Below, one piece after another: positions 14,876-23,912 of a stretch of 33,011 bases of DNA. This DNA is from Cytophagaceae bacterium (GTDB taxonomy: Bacteria > Bacteroidota > Bacteroidia > Cytophagales > Spirosomataceae): the NCBI GenBank assembly GCA_947486835.1, contig CANKVC010000004.1:1-33011 (forward strand). The letters are read 5' to 3'. Positions within the stretch are counted from its first letter, which is position 1; every line of letters begins with the position of its first letter. The notes under the pieces are model-generated. The model saw only the letters and a list, made by a program, of their open reading frames with translations, was not told the origin of the DNA and did no database searches. Position numbers and translations under genes: made by a program.

Positions 14876-15706
14876 ATGCAATTTAGATTTGAGTCGAGTA
14901 GAAATGAGGTGTCAACGTTCACAACCCAACAAATCAGAGATAATTTTTTGATCGAAAATATTTTTTCGGAAGATCAAATTGAACTAACCTATTCCATTTA
15001 CGATCGAATGATTATAGGAGGGGCAATGCCAATAAACAAAACCCTTACTTTGGGAAATCCTGATAAACTCAAAGCCACCTACTTTTTAGAGCGCAGAGAG
15101 ATGGGAATCATTAATGTGGGAGGAGAAGGTACAGTTTCGGCAGACGGAGTGGAATTTGAAATAGGCAAATTGAGTGCGGTCTATTTAGGAAAAGGGACGC
15201 AAAATGTCTCATTTAGTTCGAAATCGGCTAATGACCCAGCTTTATTTTATATTTTGTCATGTCCCGCCCATGCGACTTATCCGAATGTAAAGTTGGAAAA
15301 GGAAAATGTCATTACGGTCAACATGGGTGCTTTGGAAACTTCAAACCATCGCACGATTTATAAATACATTCACCAAGAGGGTATCCAATCTTGCCAGTTG
15401 GTCATGGGATTAACCATTTTAGAACCAGGATCTGTTTGGAATACCATGCCATCACATGTGCATGATCGCAGAATGGAAGCTTATTTGTATTTTGATGTGG
15501 ACCCAGAGCATGCTGTATTGCATTTATTAGGTGAACCTACGGAAACGAAACACATGTGGGTGCACAACCATCAAGCAATTATTTCGCCACCTTGGTCGGT
15601 TCACAGTGGTTCAGGGACGAAAAACTATTCATTCATATGGGGAATGGCAGGTGAAAACAAAGATTATACAGACATGGATTTTTCTCCAATTAAGGATCTA
15701 CGATAA
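14876..15706 (+). CDS. kduI: 5-dehydro-4-deoxy-D-glucuronate isomerase
   Basis: Cytoplasmic Zn-dependent cupin isomerase converting 4-deoxy-L-threo-5-hexosulose uronate (from unsaturated uronates) to 3-deoxy-D-glycero-2,5-hexodiulosonate on the route to KDG. The 276 residues match the family length. The zinc ligands are visible as H-x-H-x4-E in PSHVHDRRMEAY (His194, His196, Glu201) plus His243 in PPWSVHSGSG. RMIIGGAMP and TYFLERREMGIINVGGEG are family blocks. Its stop overlaps the start of the next gene (TAATG), coupling it to a GH105 hydrolase that makes its substrate. The next enzymes, KduD and KDG kinase/aldolase, are not in this window. Confidence 0.96.
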   Translation: MQFRFESSRNEVSTFTTQQIRDNFLIENIFSEDQIELTYSIYDRMIIGGAMPINKTLTLGNPDKLKATYFLERREMGIINVGGEGTVSADGVEFEIGKLSAVYLGKGTQNVSFSSKSANDPALFYILSCPAHATYPNVKLEKENVITVNMGALETSNHRTIYKYIHQEGIQSCQLVMGLTILEPGSVWNTMPSHVHDRRMEAYLYFDVDPEHAVLHLLGEPTETKHMWVHNHQAIISPPWSVHSGSGTKNYSFIWGMAGENKDYTDMDFSPIKDLR

Positions 15707-17601
15707 TGAAAAATATAGGATTAATTTGCTCGTTCTGGTTGGTGACTTTTGTGGGCCTAAGCCAAAATACACCCTATTCAGTTCAAATGGCTGAGTCATT
15801 AATGCATACGCATCAAGATTCCATTCAAGTAAAATTGGGTAAACCCGCGAACTGGGATTATGAACAAGGATTATATTTAAAAGCATTAGAATGGGTTTAT
15901 CAACGTACTGGAGATGCTAAATACTTTACTTACATTCAGAAAAATATCAACAGCTTTGTGAGTCCATCGGGGGACATCAGAACCTATAAAGCATCGGAAT
16001 TCAATTCAGATAATATCACGACGGGGAGAGCTTTGTTATTTTTATACCAAGAACTCAATACAGAAAAATACAAAAAGGCGGCCGACCTATTAATGAAGCA
16101 AATTTCAACGCAGCCAAGAACAAAGCAAGGAGGCTTTTGGCATAAAGATCGATATCCTGACCAAATGTGGCTTGATGGACTTTACATGCTTGAACCATTT
16201 TATGCCGAATACGGAAAAATCACAGGTCAAGATTATTGGTCAGATATCGTCATGCAGTTCCAATTAATGGAGAAAGGCGCATTAGACCCTAAAACTGGTT
16301 TATTGTATCATGCATATGACCATGAGAGGAAACAACCATGGGCTAATAAGTCAACAGGTCAGTCGCCAAATTTCTGGGGCAGGTCTATGGGTTGGTACAT
16401 GATGGGCTTAGTGGATGTGCTGGATTATATGCCCACAAATCATCCTAAAAGATCCATTTTAATTAATCAATTAGCTCGATTATCAGCTGCCATATTGAAA
16501 ATTCAAGATGCGAAAACGGGCCTATGGTATCAGGTACCTAATTTTCCTGGGAGAAAAGGAAATTACTTTGAAGCATCGTGTGCGAATATGTTTGTTTATG
16601 CGATAGCGAAAGGAATGCGAAAAGGGTATTTGCCACAAAATTATACCGATAAAGTTTCAAAAGCCTATGGAGGCATATTGAAAAATTTCATCACAAAAGA
16701 TGCGCAAGGATATATTCACATTGAAAAAACAGTTAGTGTGGGTGGCTTAGGTGGCCAGCCCTACCGCGATGGTTCTTATGAATATTATTTAAGTGAGCCA
16801 TTAAAAACGGATGATTTAAAAGGTGCAGGGCCATTTATTATGGCTTCATTGGAAATGGAAATTGCGAAAGAATTGGCGATTGGCCAAGGGAAAAAAGTTG
16901 TCCTAGATTATTACTTCAACCATGAATATAAGGTTTCAAAATCAGGCAAAAAGGAATTTAATAAATTTTATACCTGGGAAGAGCGGAAAGATCGCGGGTA
17001 CAGTTTATTTGCTACTCAATTAGAGCAAATGGGACTTAAAACGGATTCATTATCAGTTGCCCCTACTTTTGAAAATTTAAAAAATGCTAATATCTACATC
17101 ATTGTGGATCCTGATAATTTAAAGGAGTCTCCTACCCCAAATTATGTCCAAGCAAAGGATATTGATGAGATTGAGAAATGGGTGAAGCAAGGAGGTAATT
17201 TGATTTTGTTGGCCAATGACACAACAAATTGTGAAATCCCTAAATTCAATGAATTAGCTAAAAGATTTGGAATTGAGTTTGTGGGACCTAATTTAAATTT
17301 TGTACAAGGAACTCAATGGGAACAAGGAGCGGTGTACATTCCTGAGGGAAATCCCATATTTGCACCTTTGAAAAAGATTTATGTCAAGGAAATAACTCAA
17401 TTGAAACTCAGTAAAACGGCAAAATCAATATTGAACATCAAAGATGCGGTTGTGATGGCAGAAGCGCAAGTTGGTAAGGGGAAGGTGATCGCCTTAGGAG
17501 ATCCTTGGATTTATAATGAATATTTGAATAATCGAAGAACTCCTTTAGAATTTGAGAACTTCAAAGCTGCCAAAAAACTGATCGAATATTTATTAAAATA
17601 A
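15706..17601 (+). CDS. GH105 unsaturated rhamnogalacturonyl hydrolase with C-terminal GATase-like domain
   Basis: A 631-residue exported enzyme. A signal peptide (1-19) precedes a GH105 catalytic domain (about 25-385). Its marks are DQMWLDGLYMLEPFY with catalytic Asp157, LLYHAYDHERKQPWAN (about 199-214) and WGRSMGWYMMGLVDVL (224-239). This domain removes 4,5-unsaturated galacturonate from the non-reducing end of rhamnogalacturonan oligomers. A second domain (about 395-631) resembles DUF4350/class I glutamine amidotransferase-like folds: IYIIVDPDNLKE, EIEKWVKQGGNLILLAND and KGKVIALGDPWIYNEYL. It seems to lack a catalytic Cys, so it is probably structural or sugar-binding. Classical GH105 enzymes are about 370-400 aa. 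Coupled to kduI by TAATG. Confidence 0.92.
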   Translation: MKNIGLICSFWLVTFVGLSQNTPYSVQMAESLMHTHQDSIQVKLGKPANWDYEQGLYLKALEWVYQRTGDAKYFTYIQKNINSFVSPSGDIRTYKASEFNSDNITTGRALLFLYQELNTEKYKKAADLLMKQISTQPRTKQGGFWHKDRYPDQMWLDGLYMLEPFYAEYGKITGQDYWSDIVMQFQLMEKGALDPKTGLLYHAYDHERKQPWANKSTGQSPNFWGRSMGWYMMGLVDVLDYMPTNHPKRSILINQLARLSAAILKIQDAKTGLWYQVPNFPGRKGNYFEASCANMFVYAIAKGMRKGYLPQNYTDKVSKAYGGILKNFITKDAQGYIHIEKTVSVGGLGGQPYRDGSYEYYLSEPLKTDDLKGAGPFIMASLEMEIAKELAIGQGKKVVLDYYFNHEYKVSKSGKKEFNKFYTWEERKDRGYSLFATQLEQMGLKTDSLSVAPTFENLKNANIYIIVDPDNLKESPTPNYVQAKDIDEIEKWVKQGGNLILLANDTTNCEIPKFNELAKRFGIEFVGPNLNFVQGTQWEQGAVYIPEGNPIFAPLKKIYVKEITQLKLSKTAKSILNIKDAVVMAEAQVGKGKVIALGDPWIYNEYLNNRRTPLEFENFKAAKKLIEYLLK

Positions 17602-17642
17602 GATTATCAGTTTTTAAATTGCTTAAATCAAATGCCCCCTTT

Positions 17643-17673
17643 AGCTTTAAAAATTTTGAAAATTTTTAAAGCT
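17643..17673. repeat. 31-bp perfect palindrome between converging genes
   Basis: AGCTTTAAAAATTTT (17643-17657), one central G, then its exact reverse complement (17659-17673). It lies between the stops of the GH105 and nuclease genes. No T-run follows it on the plus strand. It could end transcription both ways or bind a protein. Confidence 0.6.
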
Positions 17674-17708
17674 GGTTGCTGAAGCTCTGTTTTACAAATT
17701 ATCAATTA

Positions 17709-18365
17709 CTAAGGAAACTTATATCCCGTCATTTTTTTTAGTTGAGCCAAAGGTATTGAATAGCTTTGCCAATTAGGATTCAAGGTCTTTTCATTCGGAA
17801 ATAAAATACACCAAACCTTATCTGGGGTGTAAACGACTTTCCAACAATATTTTGGGATGGGCATTTTGGTTGACCCTAGAGCGTCTTTGGCCCCAATGGC
17901 TCCTGCATAAATAACTAGCTTTTGTCCTCTCTTAGCCAATTTACGGCAATATGCTTCTAAACGTTCCCAAGGTCCCCGATTCAACTCTGGAGTTTGGGGC
18001 AACATATTGGACATCAAAAATGTTTCTCTGTTTAAAAAGACAGTAGACGTTCGATCTTCTGAATTACATAAATGTCCTCGGTCGTATCCCGTATACTTGT
18101 AATCAGACTCGTCAATCACATAAAATGATCTAGGAAAGCTATCGTCTTGAATAAATTTATTTGAGCGAGAAACAGAACCTACATCAGCGTCCACTAGCGT
18201 CCAGGCAACCCAATTGGCCCGACCCAAAACACCATCATAGGACATGACATAACCCGATTTTACAGATAAATAATTGGATGTAGATGCAGTATTTGCACCT
18301 GAAATATTCATAATTCCTACAGGCAAAACCTGTAGAAAAAATGAAATAATAAGATTTAAAATCAT
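17709..18365 (-). CDS. secreted DNA/RNA non-specific endonuclease (NUC/beta-beta-alpha-metal)
   Basis: A 218-residue exported nuclease. The N-terminal hydrophobic stretch (1-17) should act as a signal. The catalytic DRGH motif is at 95-98 with general base His98. MSNMLPQ (118-124) and the metal-ligand Asn129 in PELNRGPWERLE complete the active site. It is shorter than some relatives, with the core intact. It would cut extracellular or periplasmic DNA and RNA for nutrient use. It is the last gene of a six-gene operon, with a 4-bp ATGA-type overlap with the esterase gene upstream. No immunity-protein candidate is next to it, and its export argues against a toxin. Confidence 0.92.
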   Translation of the reverse strand: MILNLIISFFLQVLPVGIMNISGANTASTSNYLSVKSGYVMSYDGVLGRANWVAWTLVDADVGSVSRSNKFIQDDSFPRSFYVIDESDYKYTGYDRGHLCNSEDRTSTVFLNRETFLMSNMLPQTPELNRGPWERLEAYCRKLAKRGQKLVIYAGAIGAKDALGSTKMPIPKYCWKVVYTPDKVWCILFPNEKTLNPNWQSYSIPLAQLKKMTGYKFP

Positions 18366-19138
18366 CTTTTAAACGAAAATAACCAAGATAATAAGGCTGG
18401 CTGCGCAAAGGTATTATCCCATGAATTATGATTCACCCCGGGATATTCCGTATACGTCACATTAGCTTTAGCCTCTTGTAAGGCAGCTACTAATTCCCTC
18501 GAATGTTTTACTGGAACTACCGCATCTGCATCTCCATGATTCACCCATAAAGGTAATTTTTTAGCATATTTTTTCACATAGGTCAAATCCGCCCCACCAC
18601 AAATTGGAATGGCAGCAGCAAACATTTTTGGATTTCTTGAAACCGCTTCCATGGTCCCCATGCCACCCATCGATAAGCCCATGATGTATAAACGTTTTTT
18701 ATCGGCAACTTTCGATTTAACCAAACTTTTGACCAAATCTATGGCAGATTGTAAAGGCCAATTGATATTTTGGGAATAGTCGAATACAAAGGAAGTTGGC
18801 TTTTGTGTTCGATCAATCTTCACTGAAGACCAATAGGAATCTTTGGGACATTGAGGAAAAATAACAATCGCAGGGAATTTGGCTTGGTTTTCCGGATTCA
18901 AAAAAACTTGAGTTCCATATTTCATTTGTGCCACGTTATCATCTCCCCGCTCACCCGCACCATGCAAAACCAAAACAACTGGATATTTGGTAGAAGGGTT
19001 ATAATTGGTCGGGTATAAAATCTGATAGGATAAACTTTGACCTGACTCATTCACATAGGATTTCTTTTCAAAAACACCTTGAGCGAAAATTTGTACACTT
19101 AAAAAAAGAAGCGCTAAGGCAATAAATAATTTTTTCAT
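18362..19138 (-). CDS. exported alpha/beta-hydrolase (PHB depolymerase/prolyl oligopeptidase-like esterase)
   Basis: The 258-residue product starts at the ATG at 19138, where ATGA overlaps the madM stop; a longer frame to 19186 has no signal and would run into madM. The signal peptide (1-20) ends in FAQ. The catalytic Ser156 is in GLSMGGMG, the Asp is in HGDADAVVPV (probably Asp205), and His237 is in GVNHNSWD. VLVLHGAGERG (56-66) forms the oxyanion side. This is the fold of feruloyl/acetyl-xylan-type and dienelactone-like esterases. Substrate not determinable; it may deacylate glycans handled by the neighbouring GH20 enzyme. Confidence 0.88.
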   Translation of the reverse strand: MKKLFIALALLFLSVQIFAQGVFEKKSYVNESGQSLSYQILYPTNYNPSTKYPVVLVLHGAGERGDDNVAQMKYGTQVFLNPENQAKFPAIVIFPQCPKDSYWSSVKIDRTQKPTSFVFDYSQNINWPLQSAIDLVKSLVKSKVADKKRLYIMGLSMGGMGTMEAVSRNPKMFAAAIPICGGADLTYVKKYAKKLPLWVNHGDADAVVPVKHSRELVAALQEAKANVTYTEYPGVNHNSWDNTFAQPALLSWLFSFKR

Positions 19139-19893
19139 AAGATTTTTTCTAAAATTAAATAAAATACGGATGGACATAATAGGCAACCCATCCCGGTTGC
19201 AAAAGTAGCTGTTAATGCGCCATAGGGAACTAATTTGGTATCTGTAGCCGCTAGACCAGCTGAAACACCTGATGTGGTACTCATCATTCCCCCATAAATC
19301 ATCGCACTATGTGCATTATTTAAACCAATATAGGGGGCAATAAATGGGGTAGAAATCGTGACAAAAATAGATTTTACAACGCCAGTAGCAATGCTTAATG
19401 CAATTACCTCAGAACTAGCTTGTAAAGCGGCTCCTGTCACTGGACCTACGATAAAAGTACAAGCGCCTGCTCCAATAGTGGCTATACTTTTAGCATCATG
19501 ATAGCCCAAAAAAACAGCAATAATGGCGCCGCCAACAAAAGATACGGTTGTTCCTAAAACTAAAGAAATGGCTCCGGCTAAACCTGTTTGACGAATCAAC
19601 ATAAAACTGGCACCCATCGCGGTAGATACAATGGCAAAATCCCTAAACATGGAACCACCTAATAATGACATTCCTGAGAAAATAGAAATGTCCGCAATTC
19701 CCTTAGATCCACCTGTATATAATCCTGAGAAATAGGCGACAATTAAACCTAATAAAATGGCAACTGCCGCTCCAGGTATCTTATTTTTCAAGACATGTTT
19801 GGAAATTAAAAAACCCAAATAGCTAATGATACCCACCGCCACAAACGCAACAATCAAGCCATTCTTTTCGAAAAAGTTGACAATAATTTCCAT
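19135..19893 (-). CDS. madM: malonate transporter subunit MadM
   Basis: A 252-residue integral membrane protein with about seven to eight hydrophobic segments and no signal peptide. It resembles MadM, the larger subunit of the sodium-dependent malonate importer MadLM: conserved glycine-rich blocks include SGMSLLGGSMFRDFAIVSTA, GAGACTFIVGPVTGAALQAS and MIYGGMMSTTSGVSAGLAATD. The madL gene lies 1 nt upstream. Malonate decarboxylase genes, with which madLM normally sits, are absent; the flanks are an esterase and a hexosaminidase instead. The true substrate may therefore be another small carboxylate. Confidence 0.88.
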   Translation of the reverse strand: MEIIVNFFEKNGLIVAFVAVGIISYLGFLISKHVLKNKIPGAAVAILLGLIVAYFSGLYTGGSKGIADISIFSGMSLLGGSMFRDFAIVSTAMGASFMLIRQTGLAGAISLVLGTTVSFVGGAIIAVFLGYHDAKSIATIGAGACTFIVGPVTGAALQASSEVIALSIATGVVKSIFVTISTPFIAPYIGLNNAHSAMIYGGMMSTTSGVSAGLAATDTKLVPYGALTATFATGMGCLLCPSVFYLILEKIL

Positions 19894-19894
19894 C

Positions 19895-20263
19895 TTAGTT
19901 GTTTAATGGTGATTTAGTTAATTTAACTAATAATGGAATGCATGCGAAACACATAAAAACAGGAATGACACCCGCGAGAATGGCTAATAAACCAGAATTA
20001 AGTGCCACCACCACGTTTTGGGTGGCTGACATAGCCACAATAACGGGAATGTACATTTGGCTCCAAAACAAAATTCCTTTTTCCGCTTCAGCAGAAAATA
20101 AATTCCGTTTGTTAAAATAGTCATGTGCTAAAATCAAAAATAACATGGCAAATCCAACTCCCCCGACATTGGCTTTAACACCAATCCATTTGGCTAAAAA
20201 TTCGCCTACCAATTGGCCTAATATATAACAGGCCCCTAAAAATGAGACTCCATAAATAACCAT
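19895..20263 (-). CDS. madL: malonate transporter subunit MadL
   Basis: A 122-residue, four-segment membrane protein of MadL type, the small partner of MadM. Recognisable stretches include GACYILGQLVGEFLAKWIGV and VNANVGGVGFAMLFLI-like text (residues about 27-45 read VKANVGGVGFAMLFLILAHD). Length is as expected for the family. Its ATG shares the last A of the GH20 stop (TAATG), so translation is coupled to the hexosaminidase gene, and madM follows after 1 nt. The two subunits should form one carrier in the inner membrane. Confidence 0.87.
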   Translation of the reverse strand: MVIYGVSFLGACYILGQLVGEFLAKWIGVKANVGGVGFAMLFLILAHDYFNKRNLFSAEAEKGILFWSQMYIPVIVAMSATQNVVVALNSGLLAILAGVIPVFMCFACIPLLVKLTKSPLNN

Positions 20264-22158
20264 TATTTTATTCGTTTTAACATGTCAGAAATAGGAAATC
20301 GAATCGCTTGACCCATGGGTTTTTTACCTCGATAGCCAATCACGCGCATTTCGACAGCATCCTTGGGCACAGTGATAACTCCTAATGCAGCAGGATAATA
20401 ATGGTCGGGCAACGAGTGATCGAAACTATAGTGGAATGAAATGTTCCCCACTTCTGCTGTCATATTAACTTGAATCTCCCCCTTTGATGTTTTTGAAAAC
20501 TTGAAAATAGGGTCATACATGCTTCGAGCGTATTTAATTTCAGCCATATCTGATCTTTCAAAATGATTTTCGACTCGGCTGATAAAATTATCCCAATTTT
20601 TATTATCGTTTTTTGACCATAAATCTTCTGCCACAGCCCATGCCCGAGGATATAACATATATTGAAGATGTCGGTAATTAAATAATTGCTCAGACCATAA
20701 ATTTGCTTGGCCACCTTTAATTAATTCAGCATTTACGCCTTGAGGTACCGGATTGAAATCATAGGAGTTTTTCAGCCGAACGGTTTCATAGACAGGAGGC
20801 TCAATAATTCCATCGCCCTGCATTAAATCTAGATATACATTTGAATTAGGCGTCATGACCACTTGGTGTCCATCATTTGCCGCCTGAATACCTCCTTTAA
20901 TACCTCTCCAAGACATAACAGCTGTATTTTTTGGTAGTCCACCGCCTTCTAATATCTCATCCCAGCCCATCATTTTTTTCCCTTTTGAAGTAATGATTTT
21001 TTCCAATCGGCGCGTAAAATAGGCTTGAACTTCCTGAGAATTTTTTAACCCTTCCTTGATTCTCAAGGCTTGTATTTGAGGATTTTTATCCCAATAATTT
21101 TTGGGACATTCATCTCCACCCATGTGAATATATTCAAAGGGGAATAATTCAGACACTTCACCAAAAACCTTATCTAAAAAGGTGTACACCTTTTCATTGG
21201 CAGGACATAATGTATTATCCTGCAAAGCAATCGCATGATCGGTAGACCAATCAATAAAAGGCTCCCCGGAAATTACTTGGTAATTTACTGCCTCAGGGGT
21301 ACATGAAAGTTCTGGATAAGAAGCTACAGCGGCCATTGAATGCCCAGGTACATCGATTTCAGGCATGATATCGACAAATCGATCTTTGGCATATTTAACC
21401 AATTCTCTTATGTCATCTTGCGTAAAAAATCCACCAAAATCACGAGGTTCATTCGGCTCAGGTTTAGAAAACTCCGTAAATCGGCCTATTTTCTTCACAT
21501 TAAAAGCGCCCTTTTTAGTCAAATTAGGGAATGATTTTATTTCAATGCGCCAACCTTCATCATCCGTCAAATGCAAATGCAATAAATTGTATTTATAAGC
21601 GACCATTTCGTCAATAAATTGCTTTACCTGATCCTTAGTAAAGAAATGCCGCGCTACGTCAAACATCATTCCGCGCCATGCAAATCTTGGCGTGTCCTGA
21701 ATATTCGCAAAAGGAATTTTCCAAGATACACCATTTACTATCGTTTTTGACTCTATTTCTTTGGGTAATAATTGGCCTAACGTTTGAATTCCATAAAACA
21801 AACCAACGGGATTATTAGCCAAAATCTGCACTCCACTCTGATTCACTTGAAGGCGATAACCTTCTTTTCCAAGCGATGAATCAAACGATTTATTTAAAAC
21901 AAATCGAATATTAGCTTTCGCCTGATCCCCATAAACCCATTTTAATTTATAGCCAGTGGCTTTTTTGAGTTTTTCAGAAAATAAGCTGAAAGCCACTTTT
22001 AGGCTAGGATCATTAGGTCCCGACAAAGTCAAAGATGAAGGCAGAGAATAAGAACCCTTTGGGTATTCAGCCTTTAATGGAATGGGAATAATAGAAGGTG
22101 TTTGACCCCTAAAAACATAGGATGTCAAACAAATGAAAGTTAAAATTACATACTTCAT
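20263..22158 (-). CDS. GH20 beta-N-acetylhexosaminidase
   Basis: A 631-residue exported exo-hexosaminidase that removes terminal beta-linked GlcNAc or GalNAc from chitin fragments, peptidoglycan or glycoconjugates. The signal peptide is residues 1-19. A GH20b N-domain (about 20-155) is followed by the TIM barrel (about 157-500). The barrel carries HLHLTDDEGWRIEI (194-207), PEIDVPGHSMAA and the catalytic pair Asp349-Glu350 in HMGGDECPKNYW, which works by substrate-assisted catalysis. The Trp-containing VMSWRGIKGG and LWSEQLF segments line the pocket. A small C-terminal domain of about 80 residues ends it. The gene follows the carboxylesterase gene by 7 nt. Confidence 0.95.
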   Translation of the reverse strand: MKYVILTFICLTSYVFRGQTPSIIPIPLKAEYPKGSYSLPSSLTLSGPNDPSLKVAFSLFSEKLKKATGYKLKWVYGDQAKANIRFVLNKSFDSSLGKEGYRLQVNQSGVQILANNPVGLFYGIQTLGQLLPKEIESKTIVNGVSWKIPFANIQDTPRFAWRGMMFDVARHFFTKDQVKQFIDEMVAYKYNLLHLHLTDDEGWRIEIKSFPNLTKKGAFNVKKIGRFTEFSKPEPNEPRDFGGFFTQDDIRELVKYAKDRFVDIMPEIDVPGHSMAAVASYPELSCTPEAVNYQVISGEPFIDWSTDHAIALQDNTLCPANEKVYTFLDKVFGEVSELFPFEYIHMGGDECPKNYWDKNPQIQALRIKEGLKNSQEVQAYFTRRLEKIITSKGKKMMGWDEILEGGGLPKNTAVMSWRGIKGGIQAANDGHQVVMTPNSNVYLDLMQGDGIIEPPVYETVRLKNSYDFNPVPQGVNAELIKGGQANLWSEQLFNYRHLQYMLYPRAWAVAEDLWSKNDNKNWDNFISRVENHFERSDMAEIKYARSMYDPIFKFSKTSKGEIQVNMTAEVGNISFHYSFDHSLPDHYYPAALGVITVPKDAVEMRVIGYRGKKPMGQAIRFPISDMLKRIK

Positions 22159-22165
22159 AAATTAC

Positions 22166-23812
22166 TTAAACTAAAGATTTTCTTGCCTCACGATCGGGAT
22201 CTAAAGCAAGCATTGATTGATCATTTAATATCATGGTCTCCCCTTTTTCTGACGTATAAGGCTTCCAGTTAGGCAAACCACCTCCATTTGGGTTTCCTGT
22301 TCTAACAAAATTCAAAAAGCTTTTAGCCATTTTTTCTGACAATGCTCTAGGACGTTTACCACCTCCGGTATGAGTTAGCATTAAGTCCGTATTATAAAAC
22401 CAAAAGCAAATGTCATCGCAATGAAAAGCACGCATTCTGCCGTCAAATAGCGGTGGTTGCCAGCCGAACCAAGAAACATACACGGGAGCTTTTTTCTGTC
22501 CCGACTTCACATTCGCTGTTGCTATAGCATTTTTACGATTGGAATTAATTAATGCCCAGATTTCAATCGGCTTAGCCTCAGGGAAATTTTTAGCATAAGC
22601 ATCAACTACATTACTAGTTTGATCAGCAAACCTTGTTTTTAGTTTCTCTTTGACTCCTGACAAAGTTATTGTTTCCAAAAGAGCATCTGTTCTAGATGGA
22701 GATTGCTCATGAAAAGTTGTATTAATTAATAAAGGAATATCGGCTGAAAAATGAGAAGAATCTTTAAAGAATTCCCCGGCAGCTAGGTATTGACCATCGC
22801 CTACAGGTGAAAAACCTGCTCGGGCAATATTCATACGCTTAGCTTCATCCCCCATTTTAGCGGCTGCTTTATTGGCCACGTCAATGTATTCACGCCAAGA
22901 AAGTTTCTGCAAACCTTTGATATCACCCGGTTTCAAACCAGCTTCTTCCATAATTTTAAGTCCAACTTTCTCAGCAAATTCTTTGTTGGTCCCACTCAAT
23001 GAACTACCACTCAAAGCCACCGCTTTATGAAACAATCCTTTGGCAGATGGCATATTCATTAAAGTTGTCACTTTAGAACCTCCGCCAGATTGACCTATAA
23101 TGGTCACATTACCTGGATCGCCACCAAAATTTGAAATATTATCTCGGATCCATTCCAATGAAGCGACCATATCTAAATTACCTACATTTCCTGAGGCTGG
23201 ATGACCACCAGCCGCAGAAAGCTGACTATAACCTAAGGCCCCTAAACGATGATTAATTGAACAAAAAACAACATCACCAAACCTCGAAAGATTTTCCCCA
23301 TGATATCCATCCTGCTCTATGGCATTCCCATTCGTATATCCACCCCCGTGCAACCATAAAATAACAGGCCTTTTTTTCTGATCTAATGTAGGAGTCCACA
23401 CATTGATGCGCAAACAGTCTTCAGAAACATCATCATAATTCCAATGATCCACAAAAGAAGCATATTGATTTGCATACCGATTGTCCATGATTTGAGGAGC
23501 TGTATTTCCCCACCAAACGGCAGGACGAGTTTCGGTCCAAGGATTAGGTTTTTGAGGAGGCATAAACCGATTGCTTCCCGACGTATCCGCTCCATAAGGT
23601 ATGCCTAAAAAAGTATGGATTCCGCGAAGTATGAAGCCGCGAACTTTTCCGTATTGTGTGTTAGCGACTGCAATATTATCGCCAACAAATAATTGTTGAT
23701 CATCTAAAGATAGAGATTTAGAATCCTTTGAATAACCGTTATAATGCCCTAGGCTTAAACTTGCTGAGCCAAGGCCCAAAGATTGAATGAAATCACGACG
23801 ACTTGCTTTCAT
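22166..23812 (-). CDS. exported type B carboxylesterase
   Basis: A 548-residue carboxylesterase/lipase of the type B (cholinesterase-like) family. The N-terminus MKASRRDFIQSLGLG has the RR-x-F-x core of a Tat signal, so it is probably exported folded. Oxyanion-hole motif HGGGYTNG is at 155-162, nucleophile Ser242 is in IIGQSGGGSK, and SEDCLRINVW (130-139) is the second family signature. A His in MRAFHCDDICFWF near 457 probably completes the triad. First gene of the minus-strand operon ending with the nuclease at 17709. The substrate is an ester of unknown kind, possibly an acylated sugar. Confidence 0.93.
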   Translation of the reverse strand: MKASRRDFIQSLGLGSASLSLGHYNGYSKDSKSLSLDDQQLFVGDNIAVANTQYGKVRGFILRGIHTFLGIPYGADTSGSNRFMPPQKPNPWTETRPAVWWGNTAPQIMDNRYANQYASFVDHWNYDDVSEDCLRINVWTPTLDQKKRPVILWLHGGGYTNGNAIEQDGYHGENLSRFGDVVFCSINHRLGALGYSQLSAAGGHPASGNVGNLDMVASLEWIRDNISNFGGDPGNVTIIGQSGGGSKVTTLMNMPSAKGLFHKAVALSGSSLSGTNKEFAEKVGLKIMEEAGLKPGDIKGLQKLSWREYIDVANKAAAKMGDEAKRMNIARAGFSPVGDGQYLAAGEFFKDSSHFSADIPLLINTTFHEQSPSRTDALLETITLSGVKEKLKTRFADQTSNVVDAYAKNFPEAKPIEIWALINSNRKNAIATANVKSGQKKAPVYVSWFGWQPPLFDGRMRAFHCDDICFWFYNTDLMLTHTGGGKRPRALSEKMAKSFLNFVRTGNPNGGGLPNWKPYTSEKGETMILNDQSMLALDPDREARKSLV

Positions 23813-23873
23813 AATTTAATGGTTTAGTTTCCTTAAAGTTGACGCAAAATGTATGTAAATCCAAATCCTTTTT

Positions 23874-23881
23874 TATTTTTG
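23874..23881 (+). promoter_or_regulatory. amtB -7 promoter element
   Basis: TATTTTTG fits TAnnTTTG and lies 31 nt before the amtB ATG. No NtrC/sigma-54-type site was seen in the 100-bp divergent spacer. Confidence 0.45.
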
Positions 23882-23912
23882 TAACAATAAGCATTATATA
23901 CGAAACAAAATC

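Noticed and set aside
17709-18365. Nuclease as a secreted toxin or defence effector
   Set aside because: No immunity gene, delivery domain or repeat region is present; it has a plain signal peptide and sits in a nutrient-type operon.
19139-19186. 16-residue extension of the esterase
   Set aside because: The ATG at 19138 overlaps the madM stop as ATGA and is followed at once by a clean signal peptide; the extension would run into madM.
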